A stretch of 64,000 nt of DNA from Methylacidiphilum kamchatkense Kam1 (GTDB lineage: Bacteria; Verrucomicrobiota; Verrucomicrobiia; Methylacidiphilales; Methylacidiphilaceae), in NCBI RefSeq assembly GCF_007475525.1, contig NZ_CP037899.1, positions 1,116,001-1,180,000 on the forward strand, in the 5' to 3' direction. Below, in pieces: positions 1-8,443 of the stretch. Made by a program: the position numbers and the translations under genes. Under the pieces are notes generated by a model. The model was not told where the DNA came from. It searched no databases and saw nothing but the letters and a program-made list of their open reading frames with translations. Each line of letters opens with the position of its first letter. The first letter of the stretch is position 1.

Positions 1-1258
1 TTTTCTCCTTTTGTATTTTCTCTATGCTTTTCTCTGGATCTTTTAGCTCTACGTTCCCATGGTAGCTTGCTAGGCCTATTTCCTGTTGGATTTTGGCAAG
101 GCATTCTGCTACACTAAGGCCCTGTCTTGATTGAGAGGCGAGCCCTTTGGCCTCTTTTTCTTCCTTAGCTGCATCAGCTTTTTGTCCTGAGTCTTTTTCG
201 AGTCCAAACGCTCTTCCTGTTGGCCTTTCTTTTTCCTCTGGCTTTTCCCTTTGTTTTTCTTTCTGCAGGGCCACTTGTTGGTCTTCCCTAGTGGCCGATG
301 CGCTTGCTCTCACATATTCATGGTTAAAAGTGGGAGCAGGGGAAGAGAGTCGGTCCATGAACTCTTCGACTCTCTCCGAGGCTATGCTTCCAAAAAATCC
401 ACCCACCCCCATTCCTACTACTCCTCCAGCCATTGTCCCAATTCCAGGAAAGAGCACTGAACCGAAGATCGCGCCTGCTGACCCGCCAAGACTGCTTCCC
501 ATCAGAGGCAAACCAACCCTTGAGAGCGCTTTACCAAAAGATTGAGCCCAATGGCCTGTTTCCTTCCCCTCCCGAACAGCCGCTTTTGCTTCTTCGCCTA
601 TGCCTAAAAGTGTTAGGGCTGTTCCTATCCATCCGAAGAATTTACTCTTCTTGAGCGGCTTCGCTTTGTCTTTTAATTCATAGTTTTTTTCAACCTCTGC
701 TACATGTTGCCCTACCTGCTCCTTCGAATAATTCTTAGGTTCGAGAATTTTTTGCTCGGTATTACCTACTTCATTTGCCGTAGCCATGGGATAGAAGAGT
801 CCATTATCTTTATTATAACTATATCCAATGACTTGATGAATAAGCTGTGGATAACCAAGCTCTTGGCCCACTCCATCTTCAGGATAGCCTTGGTACTTAT
901 ATCCTAGCGTTCTCAGTACCCTTTCATATACATCATCGATATGTTTGTTTTTAAAATCGTGAATTTCCTTTCGCATCAACACGAAATTATCCCAGGCATT
1001 GGGATCCTTTAGAAACCCGGAGAGAAAAGTAGGAATCGAATGATCTACTGTCCAGCCATCGGGCACCTTGCCTAATTTCATCTTGTCTATTTCCTTATTA
1101 GGAATCCCCAGCTGTTCCAATAAATTCCTATGTCTTGTCGCAAGCGTTTTGAGATATTCCTTTTTTACTTTATTTTCGAATTCAGCCTCTTTTTCCTTTA
1201 CTTCTTTTGGGTGGATTCTTTTGACTCTAACGGGTTTCCAGGATTGTTCTTCGGGCAT
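1..1258 (-). CDS. HNH-nuclease toxin-like protein with glycine-zipper tail (partial, runs off left edge)
   Basis: The reading frame opens at the ATG at 1258 and stays open to the window edge, giving about 419 codons without a stop. Near the N-terminus it has an HNH (beta-beta-alpha metal) signature: VDHSIP, then an Asn in AWDNFVLM, then a His in FKNKHIDD. This suggests a DNA- or RNA-cleaving domain. A Gly-rich hydrophobic stretch follows at about residues 240-290 (positions ~400-540), resembling a membrane-active glycine zipper. After it comes a charged, Lys/Glu-rich tail. Polymorphic toxins usually carry the nuclease at the C-terminus, so this order is unusual. The gene lies 70 bp downstream of a SUKH immunity-type gene on the same strand. 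The nuclease call rests on motif reading only; the full length and C-terminus are outside the window. Confidence 0.6.
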   Translation of the reverse strand, partial: MPEEQSWKPVRVKRIHPKEVKEKEAEFENKVKKEYLKTLATRHRNLLEQLGIPNKEIDKMKLGKVPDGWTVDHSIPTFLSGFLKDPNAWDNFVLMRKEIHDFKNKHIDDVYERVLRTLGYKYQGYPEDGVGQELGYPQLIHQVIGYSYNKDNGLFYPMATANEVGNTEQKILEPKNYSKEQVGQHVAEVEKNYELKDKAKPLKKSKFFGWIGTALTLLGIGEEAKAAVREGKETGHWAQSFGKALSRVGLPLMGSSLGGSAGAIFGSVLFPGIGTMAGGVVGMGVGGFFGSIASERVEEFMDRLSSPAPTFNHEYVRASASATREDQQVALQKEKQREKPEEKERPTGRAFGLEKDSGQKADAAKEEKEAKGLASQSRQGLSVAECLAKIQQEIGLASYHGNVELKDPEKSIEKIQKEK

Positions 1259-1609
1259 TGGGCATCTCCTTTTTTCTATTTATATAGGACATGCCCCCGC
1301 AGAACTGTTCTTTGCGTGCCAGCGTTTTCAATCACCAAATAAAAAAACTTCGGTTTTTAAAAAAGAAGAAAAATCGGAGTATTCCTCGCAAAATTCAGGA
1401 TAATAGAAGTGGAGTTTGAAAAAGCACTGCCGGCGAGGATCATAACAGTACGTAATCTCTAGGAGATCTCTATCCTGCCCGAAGATGAAATACTGCAGGC
1501 GCTCCTCTTGCTTTTCGTCATACTCCTCTTCTTCTACTTTGCTCCTATAGTAGCGATTATGGGGAATGAGAAAGTCGCTGTTAAGAAACCGAAAAGGCTC
1601 CTCATGCTC
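715..1609. repeat. Direct repeat, copy 1 (toxin/immunity segment)
   Basis: About 895 bp covering the 5' portion of the long HNH gene, the intergenic segment and the 3' end of the immunity gene. It matches 2807-3698 with scattered substitutions and short indels. Identity is high enough to imply a fairly recent duplication. Confidence 0.85.
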
Positions 1610-2440
1610 TTCAGTCCTTAACCATTCGGTAGGGGAGTCTTCGTCGGGAATGTGGAAGAATATCGAATAGTCGGTACGGAAGCCGTTACTAAAGGCGAGA
1701 AACTTTTTATAAAACTCTGGAATCGGAAATCCAAATTCTTTAAGAAACCGGCGGTTTGCTTGCTCAATCGCCTTGAAAGAAGCGGGCGGAAGAAAGCTTC
1801 CTTCGATGGATAATTGTTCAGCCATTCGTGCTTTTTGAATCACCTGGATTTCCCGAGCTTCTAACAGTCTTGGAGCAGGCTCAAGATAACGAAAAAAATA
1901 TTCCAGTTCGGCTTTAAGCAACGAGTACAAATCCGAATAAAAAATATTTTTCCCTTCGGGAGGAATCTTTTCTCCTTCAGGATAGAAAACCCCAAAATAT
2001 CTTTCACTGCATCTTATGTAATAGCGCTTAGTCAAAGCATCGTAGAGATAGCTGCGATATCCGCTCTCGCCTAGCAATAGATGATGGGGGGGAGATAAGC
2101 TACAGAAGAAACTATCAGTTTTGAGATCGAAATTGCGAATGTAAAGATTGTTCCGAAAGATATTCTCATCGGTAAGGACTTCTTGTCTAAGCAATCGATT
2201 TGGGGAAAGAGGATCAGTAATATGATAAAACCTGCCATAGCCAAAACAAAAGCCATTGGCGGAAGCTAGCAGTTCTTTATAGTCTTGAGGCAGAGCGAGG
2301 CCAAATTCCTTCTGGCAGGCCAGGTCTATGGATTCTATTGCCTCAAGAGAGGCTGGCGGATTGATTTCAATATAAGGATGCTCCTTTTGAGAAGATTGGA
2401 GCCTTGCCAATAGGGTTTGTAATTCTGAAGCTGGGGGCAT
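1328..2440 (-). CDS. Tandem SUKH (SMI1/KNR4-like) protein, probable immunity protein
   Basis: 370 aa soluble protein with two related halves. Each half has the SMI1/KNR4 (YrhA-like) signature: LPQDYKELLASANGF near residue 50, and IPEFYKKFLAFSNGF near residue 235, each followed by an aromatic strand ending in FYHI/FFHI. SUKH-superfamily proteins are the commonest immunity proteins of bacterial polymorphic toxins and bind their partner nuclease directly. The gene sits immediately upstream of the HNH gene on the same strand, so co-transcription is likely. It has no signal peptide and is therefore cytoplasmic, as expected for neutralising a nuclease. The upstream position relative to the toxin is the reverse of the usual toxin-then-immunity order. 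The pairing is inferred from neighbourhood. Confidence 0.65.
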   Translation of the reverse strand: MPPASELQTLLARLQSSQKEHPYIEINPPASLEAIESIDLACQKEFGLALPQDYKELLASANGFCFGYGRFYHITDPLSPNRLLRQEVLTDENIFRNNLYIRNFDLKTDSFFCSLSPPHHLLLGESGYRSYLYDALTKRYYIRCSERYFGVFYPEGEKIPPEGKNIFYSDLYSLLKAELEYFFRYLEPAPRLLEAREIQVIQKARMAEQLSIEGSFLPPASFKAIEQANRRFLKEFGFPIPEFYKKFLAFSNGFRTDYSIFFHIPDEDSPTEWLRTEEHEEPFRFLNSDFLIPHNRYYRSKVEEEEYDEKQEERLQYFIFGQDRDLLEITYCYDPRRQCFFKLHFYYPEFCEEYSDFSSFLKTEVFLFGD

Positions 2441-2789
2441 AATAAAATATAATAGTTAAACTCTTTTCTTTTATCATGGGCTGCTAGGCTTTTCTCAACT
2501 TTTTAGACTGAGTATCAACACGCTTCGTTAATCGTCCTTCCAGAAAAAACCTGAATTTTTGTCCTTCACAAGCTTAATATCTTTTGCTAGAAGATCCTTT
2601 CCTCAGGTTCCTTACGCATTTCTTTTTGTCCTAGCGTTAGGATTTTTTTTTTTCTTCGCTCCATCCTCTCAGAAAGAAAATTTTCTTTTCCCAAAATCTT
2701 TACTCTTTTGATCCAATCCCTATTCCTTGATCGTCCAACCTAGAAGGACTTCACTAAGCTTTGCCACCTCCCCATTGCAAGGAGCAAGC
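2441..2789. other. Gene-free spacer between the two cassette copies
   Basis: AT-rich stretch with no convincing ORF, promoter or terminator. It separates the intact immunity gene from the end of the short HNH copy and shows no obvious similarity to the repeated units on either side. Confidence 0.5.
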
Positions 2790-3347
2790 TCAAGCAAACA
2801 ACAACCCCTGCTCCTTCGAATAATTCTTAGCTTCGAGAATTTTTTGCTCGGTATTACCTACTTCATTCGCCGTAACCACGGGATAGAGTCCTTTATTTCT
2901 ATTATAATAATATTTAACTTGATGAATAAGCTGTGGATAACCAAGCTCTTGGCCCACTCCATCTTCAGGATAGCCTTGGTACTTATATCCTAGCGTTCTC
3001 AGTACCCTTTCATATACATCATCGATATGTTTCTTTTTAAAAGCGCGAGTTTCCTTTGGCATCAACACGAGATTATCCCAGGCATTGGGATCCTTTAGAA
3101 ACCCGGAGAGAAAAGTAGGAATCGAATGATCTACTGTCCAGCCTTGGGGCACCTTGCCTAAATTTTTCATCTCGGTTATTTCATCATTAGAAATCCCCAG
3201 CTGTTCCAATAAATTCCTATGTTTTGTCGCAAGCGTTTTGAGATATCTCTTTCTTTCTGTTTTATAGAATTTATCCCTTTTTTCCTTTACTTCTTTTGGG
3301 TGGATTCTTTTGACTCTAACGGGCTTCCAGGATTGTTCTTCGGGCAT
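2790..3347 (-). CDS. Short HNH-nuclease protein (second cassette copy)
   Basis: 185 aa. The protein is nearly identical to the first ~180 residues of the HNH protein encoded at 1-1258. The HNH residues are intact: Asp73-His74, Asn92 and His107. Similarity ends abruptly after the shared NYSKEQ, where this copy adds only GLLFA and stops, so it lacks the glycine-zipper and charged tail. It has the same upstream sequence as the first copy, including the Met-Pro-Glu-Glu start. It may be a free nuclease domain acting as an orphan toxin module, or a truncated relic. The only immunity sequence next to it is a fragment, so protection would have to come from the intact gene at 1328-2440. Confidence 0.55.
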   Translation of the reverse strand: MPEEQSWKPVRVKRIHPKEVKEKRDKFYKTERKRYLKTLATKHRNLLEQLGISNDEITEMKNLGKVPQGWTVDHSIPTFLSGFLKDPNAWDNLVLMPKETRAFKKKHIDDVYERVLRTLGYKYQGYPEDGVGQELGYPQLIHQVKYYYNRNKGLYPVVTANEVGNTEQKILEAKNYSKEQGLLFA

Positions 3348-3698
3348 TGGGCATCTCCTTTTTTCTATTTATATAGGACATGCCCCCGCAGAACTGTTCT
3401 TTGCGTGCCAGCGTTTTCAATCATCAAATAAAAAAAATTCGGTTTTTAAAAAAGAAGAAAAATCGGAGTATTCCTCGCAAAATTCAGGATAATAGAAGTG
3501 GAGTTTGAAAAAGCACTGCCGGCGAGGATCATAACAGTACGTAATCTCTAGGAGATCTCTATGCTGCCCGAAGATGAAATACTGCAGGCGCTCCTCTTGC
3601 TTTTCGTCATACTCCTCTTCTTCTACTTCGCTCCTATAGTCGCGATTATGGGGAATGAGAAAGTGGCGGTTAAGAAACTAAAAAGGCTCCTCATGCTC
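2807..3698. repeat. Direct repeat, copy 2 (toxin/immunity segment)
   Basis: Partner of 715-1609 in the same orientation. It begins at the shared CCTGCTCCTTCGAATAATTC and ends at the shared CTCATGCTC. Outside these points the flanks are unrelated. Confidence 0.85.
3417..3698 (-). pseudogene. Remnant of SUKH immunity gene (C-terminal part only)
   Basis: On the minus strand this reads as the last ~94 codons of the immunity protein encoded at 1328-2440, ending at an equivalent TGA (3417-3419) with a few substitutions. Similarity stops at about 3698, inside the second SUKH domain, and no start codon or first domain follows. It occupies the same position relative to the short HNH gene as the intact immunity gene does to the long HNH gene, so it is a duplication relic. 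Confidence 0.7.
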
Positions 3699-3963
3699 CT
3701 ATCACTTTTTTTCTTAGATTTTTCTTCAATGCGTAGATACTCTTAGCCTATATTCATTTCTTTTTGTGCAATCGCAAGATAGAAAAGATCATTTAAGACC
3801 GAGTTAGTTCATTCAGTAAAGAAAGTTTATATAAAACTTAAAGATATACACAATGTATTTGAAATGATACTTTTACTCACTTTGCTGTGTGTTGCTTGCT
3901 CTTCCCAATCTTATAATTTTGCTATGATGCTATTTTTTTATCATTATCCCCATAAAGTAGAGA

Positions 3964-4128
3964 GTGACTGAGGCTAAAAATTCTAGACAAAAGCAAAAAC
4001 CAAAAGAATTTTCGGATCCCGAAAAATTGCAAATGTTTTATGGGAGAGCAATCAGCTTGACAGCGATCAATTTCCGTATAAAACTCAGTATATCTTGTGG
4101 AGCCGTTTCCCAGATGATGTTAGGATAG
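3964..4128 (+). CDS. Candidate small protein (54 aa, GTG start)
   Basis: A GTG-initiated frame of 54 codons with a Lys/Gln-rich N-terminus followed by an amphipathic segment (GRAISLTAINFRIKLSISCG). It is preceded by a weak purine-rich AGTAGAGA. It lies in an otherwise gene-poor interval just before tRNA-Val. Amino-acid composition looks protein-like but no family is recognised; it could be a chance frame or a gene fragment. Confidence 0.25.
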   Translation: MTEAKNSRQKQKPKEFSDPEKLQMFYGRAISLTAINFRIKLSISCGAVSQMMLG

Positions 4129-4213
4129 GAATATCCTGAACTTAATGTATAGATGGGATTTTGCACTGCATTATTGAAGTAGGGAGCTCTACAACCTTAC
4201 ACATAAGAAAATT

Positions 4214-4285
4214 GCGCGGTTAGCTCAGTGGCAGAGCATCACCTTGACACGGTGGGGGTCACAGGTTCAAGTCCTGTACCGCGCA
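4214..4285 (+). tRNA. tRNA-Val (GAC)
   Basis: A 72-nt cloverleaf. Acceptor stem GCGCGGT pairs with ACCGCGC, and the discriminator is A. The D arm is GCTC/GAGC. The anticodon stem is TCACC/GGTGG around loop TTGACAC, giving anticodon GAC. The T arm is ACAGG-TTCAAGT-CCTGT. CCA is not encoded. It separates the toxin/immunity region from core genes and could be an integration landmark. Confidence 0.95.
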
Positions 4286-4640
4286 AAGAAAGTAGGAATT
4301 ATTACTTTATTGCCGATTTTTCTGTAACTTATGTTGGCCATTGAGCCGACCTAAAGCCGTTTTATTGGATACCTACTGTTGACGATCTGACTTCCTCGCT
4401 TTCTTTTCAAGCGAATTGTACGTGTCCTGACCTTAGAACAAATATGGCCTTAGCTCTATTGCCGTTTTGCTTAAAAACCGCAGCCACGCTCGTAGACAGT
4501 ACTAATCTCATGGACTAATCTCTCTAATGAAAGAATAATTATTTAGCTTTTGCAAAACGGCAGAAATAAAAAAATAGAAAGGAACTATTTTTCATCCCTT
4601 TTGTTTCTCCTTTTTAAAAGGAGCTTATAAGCTTGAGACT
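4286..4640. other. Gene-free stretch with an 11-bp inverted repeat
   Basis: No ORF is convincing. TGCCGTTTTGC at 4460-4470 and its perfect reverse complement GCAAAACGGCA at 4552-4562 enclose ~80 bp, and a related TTGCCGATTTTT lies near 4308. This could be the ends of a decayed small mobile element, but no transposase remnant is visible. Confidence 0.35.
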
Positions 4641-5726
4641 ATGAAACCAACTCAAAAACTTCACGATTTAAGACAAAGCCTGTGGCTAGATAATATCTCT
4701 AGAGAAATGCTAGACAAAGGAGTGTTAAAAAAATACATCGATGAGTATTCTATTACTGGATTGACTTCCAATCCAACGATCTTTGACCACGCTATTGCTA
4801 GATCGCATTTTTATGATCACAGTATCCTCGAGTATTCCCATAAAGGATTAGAAGGAGAAGAGTTGTTTTTCCAATTGGCAATAGAAGATCTTAGAAGAGC
4901 AGCCGATCTTTTTTCTCCAATCTATGAACGCACTTTTGGCAAAGATGGATGGGTTTCCTTAGAAGTTTCTCCTTTATTGGCCTATGATGCTCAAAATACA
5001 TTTTTAGAAGCTCAAAGACTGCATCAGGTATTTCAAAGACCAAATCTTTTTATAAAAATTCCTGGTACAAAAGAAAGTTTGCCCGCAATTGAAAAGTCCA
5101 TTTTCCAGGGTATTCCAATCAATGTGACCCTTCTTTTCACACCTCAACATTACTTAGAGGCTGCTGAGGCATACATGAGAGGACTTGAAAGAAGAATTGC
5201 TGAGAGACTTCCATTGGAAAATGTTTTTTCTGTGGCCTCCCTATTTGTAAGTAGATGGGACAAGGCGACTATGAATAGGGTGGGGGATTCATTAAGAAAT
5301 CAGTTGGGAATAGCCATTGCCAAAAAGACATATAAAGCTTATAGGGATGTTTTGGAATCGGATAGGTGGAAGCAGCTTGCTCAGAAAAAAGCCAATGCTC
5401 AATTACTTTTATGGGCTAGCACAGGGACCAAAGATCCTCAAGCTTCAGATATTCTTTATGTTAAAAATTTGGTAGCCCCTGACACAATTAATACCATGCC
5501 AGAAGAAACCCTTTTGGCTTTTGCTGACCATGGGCAGATTGGAGAAGTTTTGCCTAGAGATGGCGGGAATGCTGATGAAATTATCGCTCAGTATCATCAG
5601 CAAGGAATTAGGGTTGATGAGTTAGGCCAGCTGCTACAAAAAGAAGGGGCTGAATCATTTGTCAATTCATGGAATGATCTTTTAAGTTCTCTCAAGAAAA
5701 AAGCCTCCTTGTTAAGAGCCTTTTAA
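4641..5726 (+). CDS. tal: Transaldolase
   Basis: 361 aa, the length of the longer bacterial transaldolase subfamily. It transfers a dihydroxyacetone unit between sugar phosphates in the non-oxidative pentose phosphate pathway, in the cytoplasm. Visible signatures are SLWLDNISR (residues 13-21), GLTSNPTIF (40-48), VSLEVSPLLAYD, the Schiff-base Lys139 in FIKIPGT, and NVTLLFT. The ATG at 4641 fits the family start. It stands alone, followed after about 75 bp by the zinc-ribbon coiled-coil gene. There is no sign of fusion to glucose-6-phosphate isomerase, which occurs in some relatives. Confidence 0.93.
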   Translation: MKPTQKLHDLRQSLWLDNISREMLDKGVLKKYIDEYSITGLTSNPTIFDHAIARSHFYDHSILEYSHKGLEGEELFFQLAIEDLRRAADLFSPIYERTFGKDGWVSLEVSPLLAYDAQNTFLEAQRLHQVFQRPNLFIKIPGTKESLPAIEKSIFQGIPINVTLLFTPQHYLEAAEAYMRGLERRIAERLPLENVFSVASLFVSRWDKATMNRVGDSLRNQLGIAIAKKTYKAYRDVLESDRWKQLAQKKANAQLLLWASTGTKDPQASDILYVKNLVAPDTINTMPEETLLAFADHGQIGEVLPRDGGNADEIIAQYHQQGIRVDELGQLLQKEGAESFVNSWNDLLSSLKKKASLLRAF

Positions 5727-5801
5727 TGAATTTTCCTTAAATGAATTTTCCTTACATATTTATTGGCACTACTTTATCTCTGTTGCTATACTTTTATTCT
5801 T

Positions 5802-6506
5802 ATGCATCCATCTATCCCTTTTCTTTTAAAATTGCAGGAGATGGATAAAAAGATTATTGAAATACGCAAATTACTAGCCAAAATTCCAGTAGAAACTGAA
5901 AAATTCCAAAAGCAGCTTAAAATCGAAGAAGAGAAGGTTGCTCAAAATAAAAAGGAGCTTTTGCAGATTGATTTATCTATAAAAGAGATGGAAGCCGAAA
6001 TTGCTGGATTAAAATCAAAAATTAACCAGTATAAAACCCAACAGCTTTCAACGAGAAAAAACGAAGAATATCAAGCATTGTCTCATCAGATTGATAATGC
6101 CACCCAAAAAATTTCGGATTTAGAAGACAAAGTGTTAGAGTTTTTGGAGAAAAAGGAACGGGTTTCAAAAACGTATAAAGAAGCAGATATACAATTTCAT
6201 CATTTCGCTTTAGAAGTAAAAAAGAAAACTGAAGCCCTTTCTACACAAAAGGAAAATTTGGAAAAGAGTCTTAGTCAATTACTAGAAGAAAGAAAAGCTT
6301 ATATAAGCCATCTAGAGCCTAATGTTTTACAAATCTATCAAAGAATTGCTGCTTCAAAACCTGGGACCGCAATTATGCCGGTCGTTGATGAAACTTGTGG
6401 GGGCTGTCATATGCGAATGACAAAACAAGCCTATTTGAAAGTTAAGGCATCCGATGCACTTGTTTTCTGTGAATATTGTGGTAGAATTTTGTTCTTTTCG
6501 GAGTAA
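5802..6506 (+). CDS. Coiled-coil protein with C-terminal C4 zinc ribbon (CdsZ/DUF164-like)
   Basis: 234 aa from the ATG at 5802, which is preferred over an upstream TTG at 5763 because family members begin close to the coiled coil. Residues ~10-180 form long Lys/Glu-rich heptads. The C-terminus carries a four-cysteine zinc ribbon, CGGCHMRM followed by FCEYCG about 25 residues later. This matches the zinc-ribbon regulatory family known in chlamydiae as CdsZ and as DUF164 elsewhere. Some members associate with secretion systems or metabolic enzymes, but the role here is unknown. It is followed immediately by the rpoZ-like gene and smpB, probably as one transcription unit. Confidence 0.8.
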   Translation: MHPSIPFLLKLQEMDKKIIEIRKLLAKIPVETEKFQKQLKIEEEKVAQNKKELLQIDLSIKEMEAEIAGLKSKINQYKTQQLSTRKNEEYQALSHQIDNATQKISDLEDKVLEFLEKKERVSKTYKEADIQFHHFALEVKKKTEALSTQKENLEKSLSQLLEERKAYISHLEPNVLQIYQRIAASKPGTAIMPVVDETCGGCHMRMTKQAYLKVKASDALVFCEYCGRILFFSE

Positions 6507-6509
6507 CTT

Positions 6510-6803
6510 TTGAAAATTACGATGAACACTTCTCCAGAAAATATCAATCAACTGTTATCTGCAGCTTTAGCAAAAGTAGAAATTCCTGAAGTTCTAGTCA
6601 ACATGGTTTCAAGAAGAGTCAGATTGCTCGCCAAAGGAGCAAAGCCTCTCATTGAAACTTCACCTCATTGGAACCTCATGCAAATTGCTCTAAAGGAAAT
6701 TGCCGAAGGAAGGCTGAGTTGGGCACCCATCGAAGAAGCAACAGAGGAAAAGGCTCCAGGAGAATATCCACAAGAAGAAAGCACGCCAAGTAGTTTATCA
6801 TAA
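6510..6803 (+). CDS. rpoZ: DNA-directed RNA polymerase omega subunit-like protein
   Basis: 97 aa from TTG 6510, or 93 aa from ATG 6522, which I consider the likelier start. The central part (VNMVSRRVRLLAKGAKPL, then IALKEIAEGRLSW) matches the conserved helix pair of RpoZ, which binds the beta-prime tail and helps assemble RNA polymerase. The N-terminal conserved segment is weaker than in proteobacterial omega, and the acidic C-terminus is poorly conserved, as usual. It starts a few bases after the zinc-ribbon gene and ends 13 bp before smpB. Confidence 0.75.
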   Translation: MKITMNTSPENINQLLSAALAKVEIPEVLVNMVSRRVRLLAKGAKPLIETSPHWNLMQIALKEIAEGRLSWAPIEEATEEKAPGEYPQEESTPSSLS

Positions 6804-6816
6804 GCTTCTCCGGAAT

Positions 6817-7275
6817 ATGGACAGAGACCTTGTTATTAACAGGAAAGCAAGGCGAGATTATAACATCATAAAGACCTTGGAAGCAGGAATAGTTCTTTTA
6901 GGATCCGAAGTGAAATCATTAAAAGAGGGGAAAGGAAGCTTGGAAGGAGCTTTTGCTAGGATAGAAAACGGGGAAGCTTTTCTGTATCAGATGAATATTT
7001 CCCCATATGAAAAAGCGCCCACTTATGCGCTTAGAGATCCGAAATCACCCAGAAAATTACTGCTTCATAAAAAAGAAATAGGAGAGCTTGCGGGTGCTAT
7101 TTCTAGACAAGGCAGAACCATTGTGCCATTAAAACTCTATTACCGTAGGGGTAAGATCAAGGTTCTTCTAGGGATCGCTTCAGGTAAGAGCCAAGTGGAT
7201 AAAAGAGAGAAAATAAAAGAACAAGAATCTCAAAGAGAAATTAGCAGAATTCTAAAGAGAAGAAGAGAGTTTTAA
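6817..7275 (+). CDS. smpB: SsrA-binding protein SmpB
   Basis: 152 aa, standard SmpB length. It has the N-terminal RKARRDYNI, the GIVLLGSEVKSLKEG core of the OB-like barrel, and the basic C-terminal tail beginning GKSQVDKRE and ending KRRREF, which inserts into the ribosomal decoding centre. SmpB delivers tmRNA to stalled ribosomes for trans-translation. It is the last gene of a probable unit with the zinc-ribbon and rpoZ-like genes. No tmRNA gene was recognised in the window. Confidence 0.95.
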   Translation: MDRDLVINRKARRDYNIIKTLEAGIVLLGSEVKSLKEGKGSLEGAFARIENGEAFLYQMNISPYEKAPTYALRDPKSPRKLLLHKKEIGELAGAISRQGRTIVPLKLYYRRGKIKVLLGIASGKSQVDKREKIKEQESQREISRILKRRREF

Positions 7276-7807
7276 ATTTAATTAGCTGTTTTCCTGCATG
7301 GAGTTATATTACTTCAATGCGTTCTGAAGTTGAGGGAAGTATACGTTCTATTATTTCCCTTTCTTATTTTAATGGAGCTGTACAACAGCTTTAATTCAGA
7401 AACTTCTATTTGTGATATCACGTACCAGTTGTTAGAAATTATTTTTTAGGTTTGGTGTGCTATTTAAAATTCATGTCTTCAACAATTAATTATAATTCTT
7501 TTTAAAAGTATTTCTATTCTTCGTGTCTTCCTAATCTTTATTCAATGCGGAGTACATTCCTCTATCTAGAAAAAGAAGCAACTCCAACACAATTTTATAA
7601 GATAGGCAACTATTAAAGGTGGCTTTTCAATTTATCTTCTTACTTTTTCTTCCTTCTTTCTATCTTATTATAAAATTAATGATATTTGACATAATTAAAA
7701 ATAAGTTTAAAGTATTTTTAAACTTCAGACTTGTTCTTCGTCATATTCATTTCTATTTCAATTAGAAATTGTTTGTTTTATTCGAGATTTAAAGTTGGAG
7801 GTATACT
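7276..7807. other. Gene-free AT-rich stretch
   Basis: Over 500 bp with no convincing ORF or RNA gene. Its right end supplies a strong Shine-Dalgarno (GGAGGT) six bases before the ATG at 7808. Confidence 0.5.
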
Positions 7808-8338
7808 ATGATAAAATATTTACATCTATTGATATTCCTCTTATGGAGTTCATCTTATGTAGCATATGGGACACCTTATTTTCTTGAAGAGCTTGAAAAA
7901 ATACTAACTACAAAAAATACTAAAAGCAACAATTGTTATGTTTTGTCTAATTGTAGTAATAATAAAGAATATTTCCTATTATCAATCATTGATTCTAGAT
8001 ATAATTCTTTTCTCAGTGATTTTGAACAAAAATTTATCAGTAAATATAAATGCATACGACTCCCCCAAGATGTTGTTTCTTTCAATACACGATATTATTA
8101 TTTAGTGGACGAAGTTGGAAACTATTGGAAGGTGTGCATCACTGCGTTTAATAACTACACTACTAAAGTATCTGCTGAGCTTTTTCGAGATACTCCTTCA
8201 ATTCCAGCTAATGTTTTTGCTGCAAGGGACTTTTGCTTATCTTTGAATGATACGGAAAAAATCAAATACAGAGATATCATAAGAAATTTCTTTAATTTAT
8301 CTGAAAACCAAATTGCTAACGTTTATAGGGGAGTGTAA
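7808..8338 (+). CDS. Hypothetical secreted protein
   Basis: 176 aa of unrecognised family. It has a clear signal peptide: Lys3, hydrophobic core LHLLIFLLWSSS, likely cut after VAYG. The mature part contains several Cys and many Asn/Tyr and ends in IANVYRGV. A strong ribosome-binding site GGAGGT precedes the ATG. It stands alone between large AT-rich spacers and is more AT-rich than its neighbours, which suggests an acquired or fast-evolving gene. Confidence 0.6.
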   Translation: MIKYLHLLIFLLWSSSYVAYGTPYFLEELEKILTTKNTKSNNCYVLSNCSNNKEYFLLSIIDSRYNSFLSDFEQKFISKYKCIRLPQDVVSFNTRYYYLVDEVGNYWKVCITAFNNYTTKVSAELFRDTPSIPANVFAARDFCLSLNDTEKIKYRDIIRNFFNLSENQIANVYRGV

Positions 8339-8443
8339 TACTCGATAAATTATGCTTAAATAGCAATACTAATTATATGATCTTTGTTATATTTATTGAT
8401 AATATCGATTAGTTTGGAAACTTAGAATGCATATGATAGAAGA

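Noticed and set aside
1068-1403. Plus-strand frames over the HNH/immunity genes (also 147-545, 3219-3431, 3310-3492)
   Set aside because: They mirror the minus-strand HNH and SUKH genes, which have recognisable motifs; the duplicates appear only because the DNA is repeated.
7276-7807. Possible tmRNA (ssrA) gene next to smpB
   Set aside because: No tRNA-Ala-like ends or tag-encoding frame could be found on either strand.
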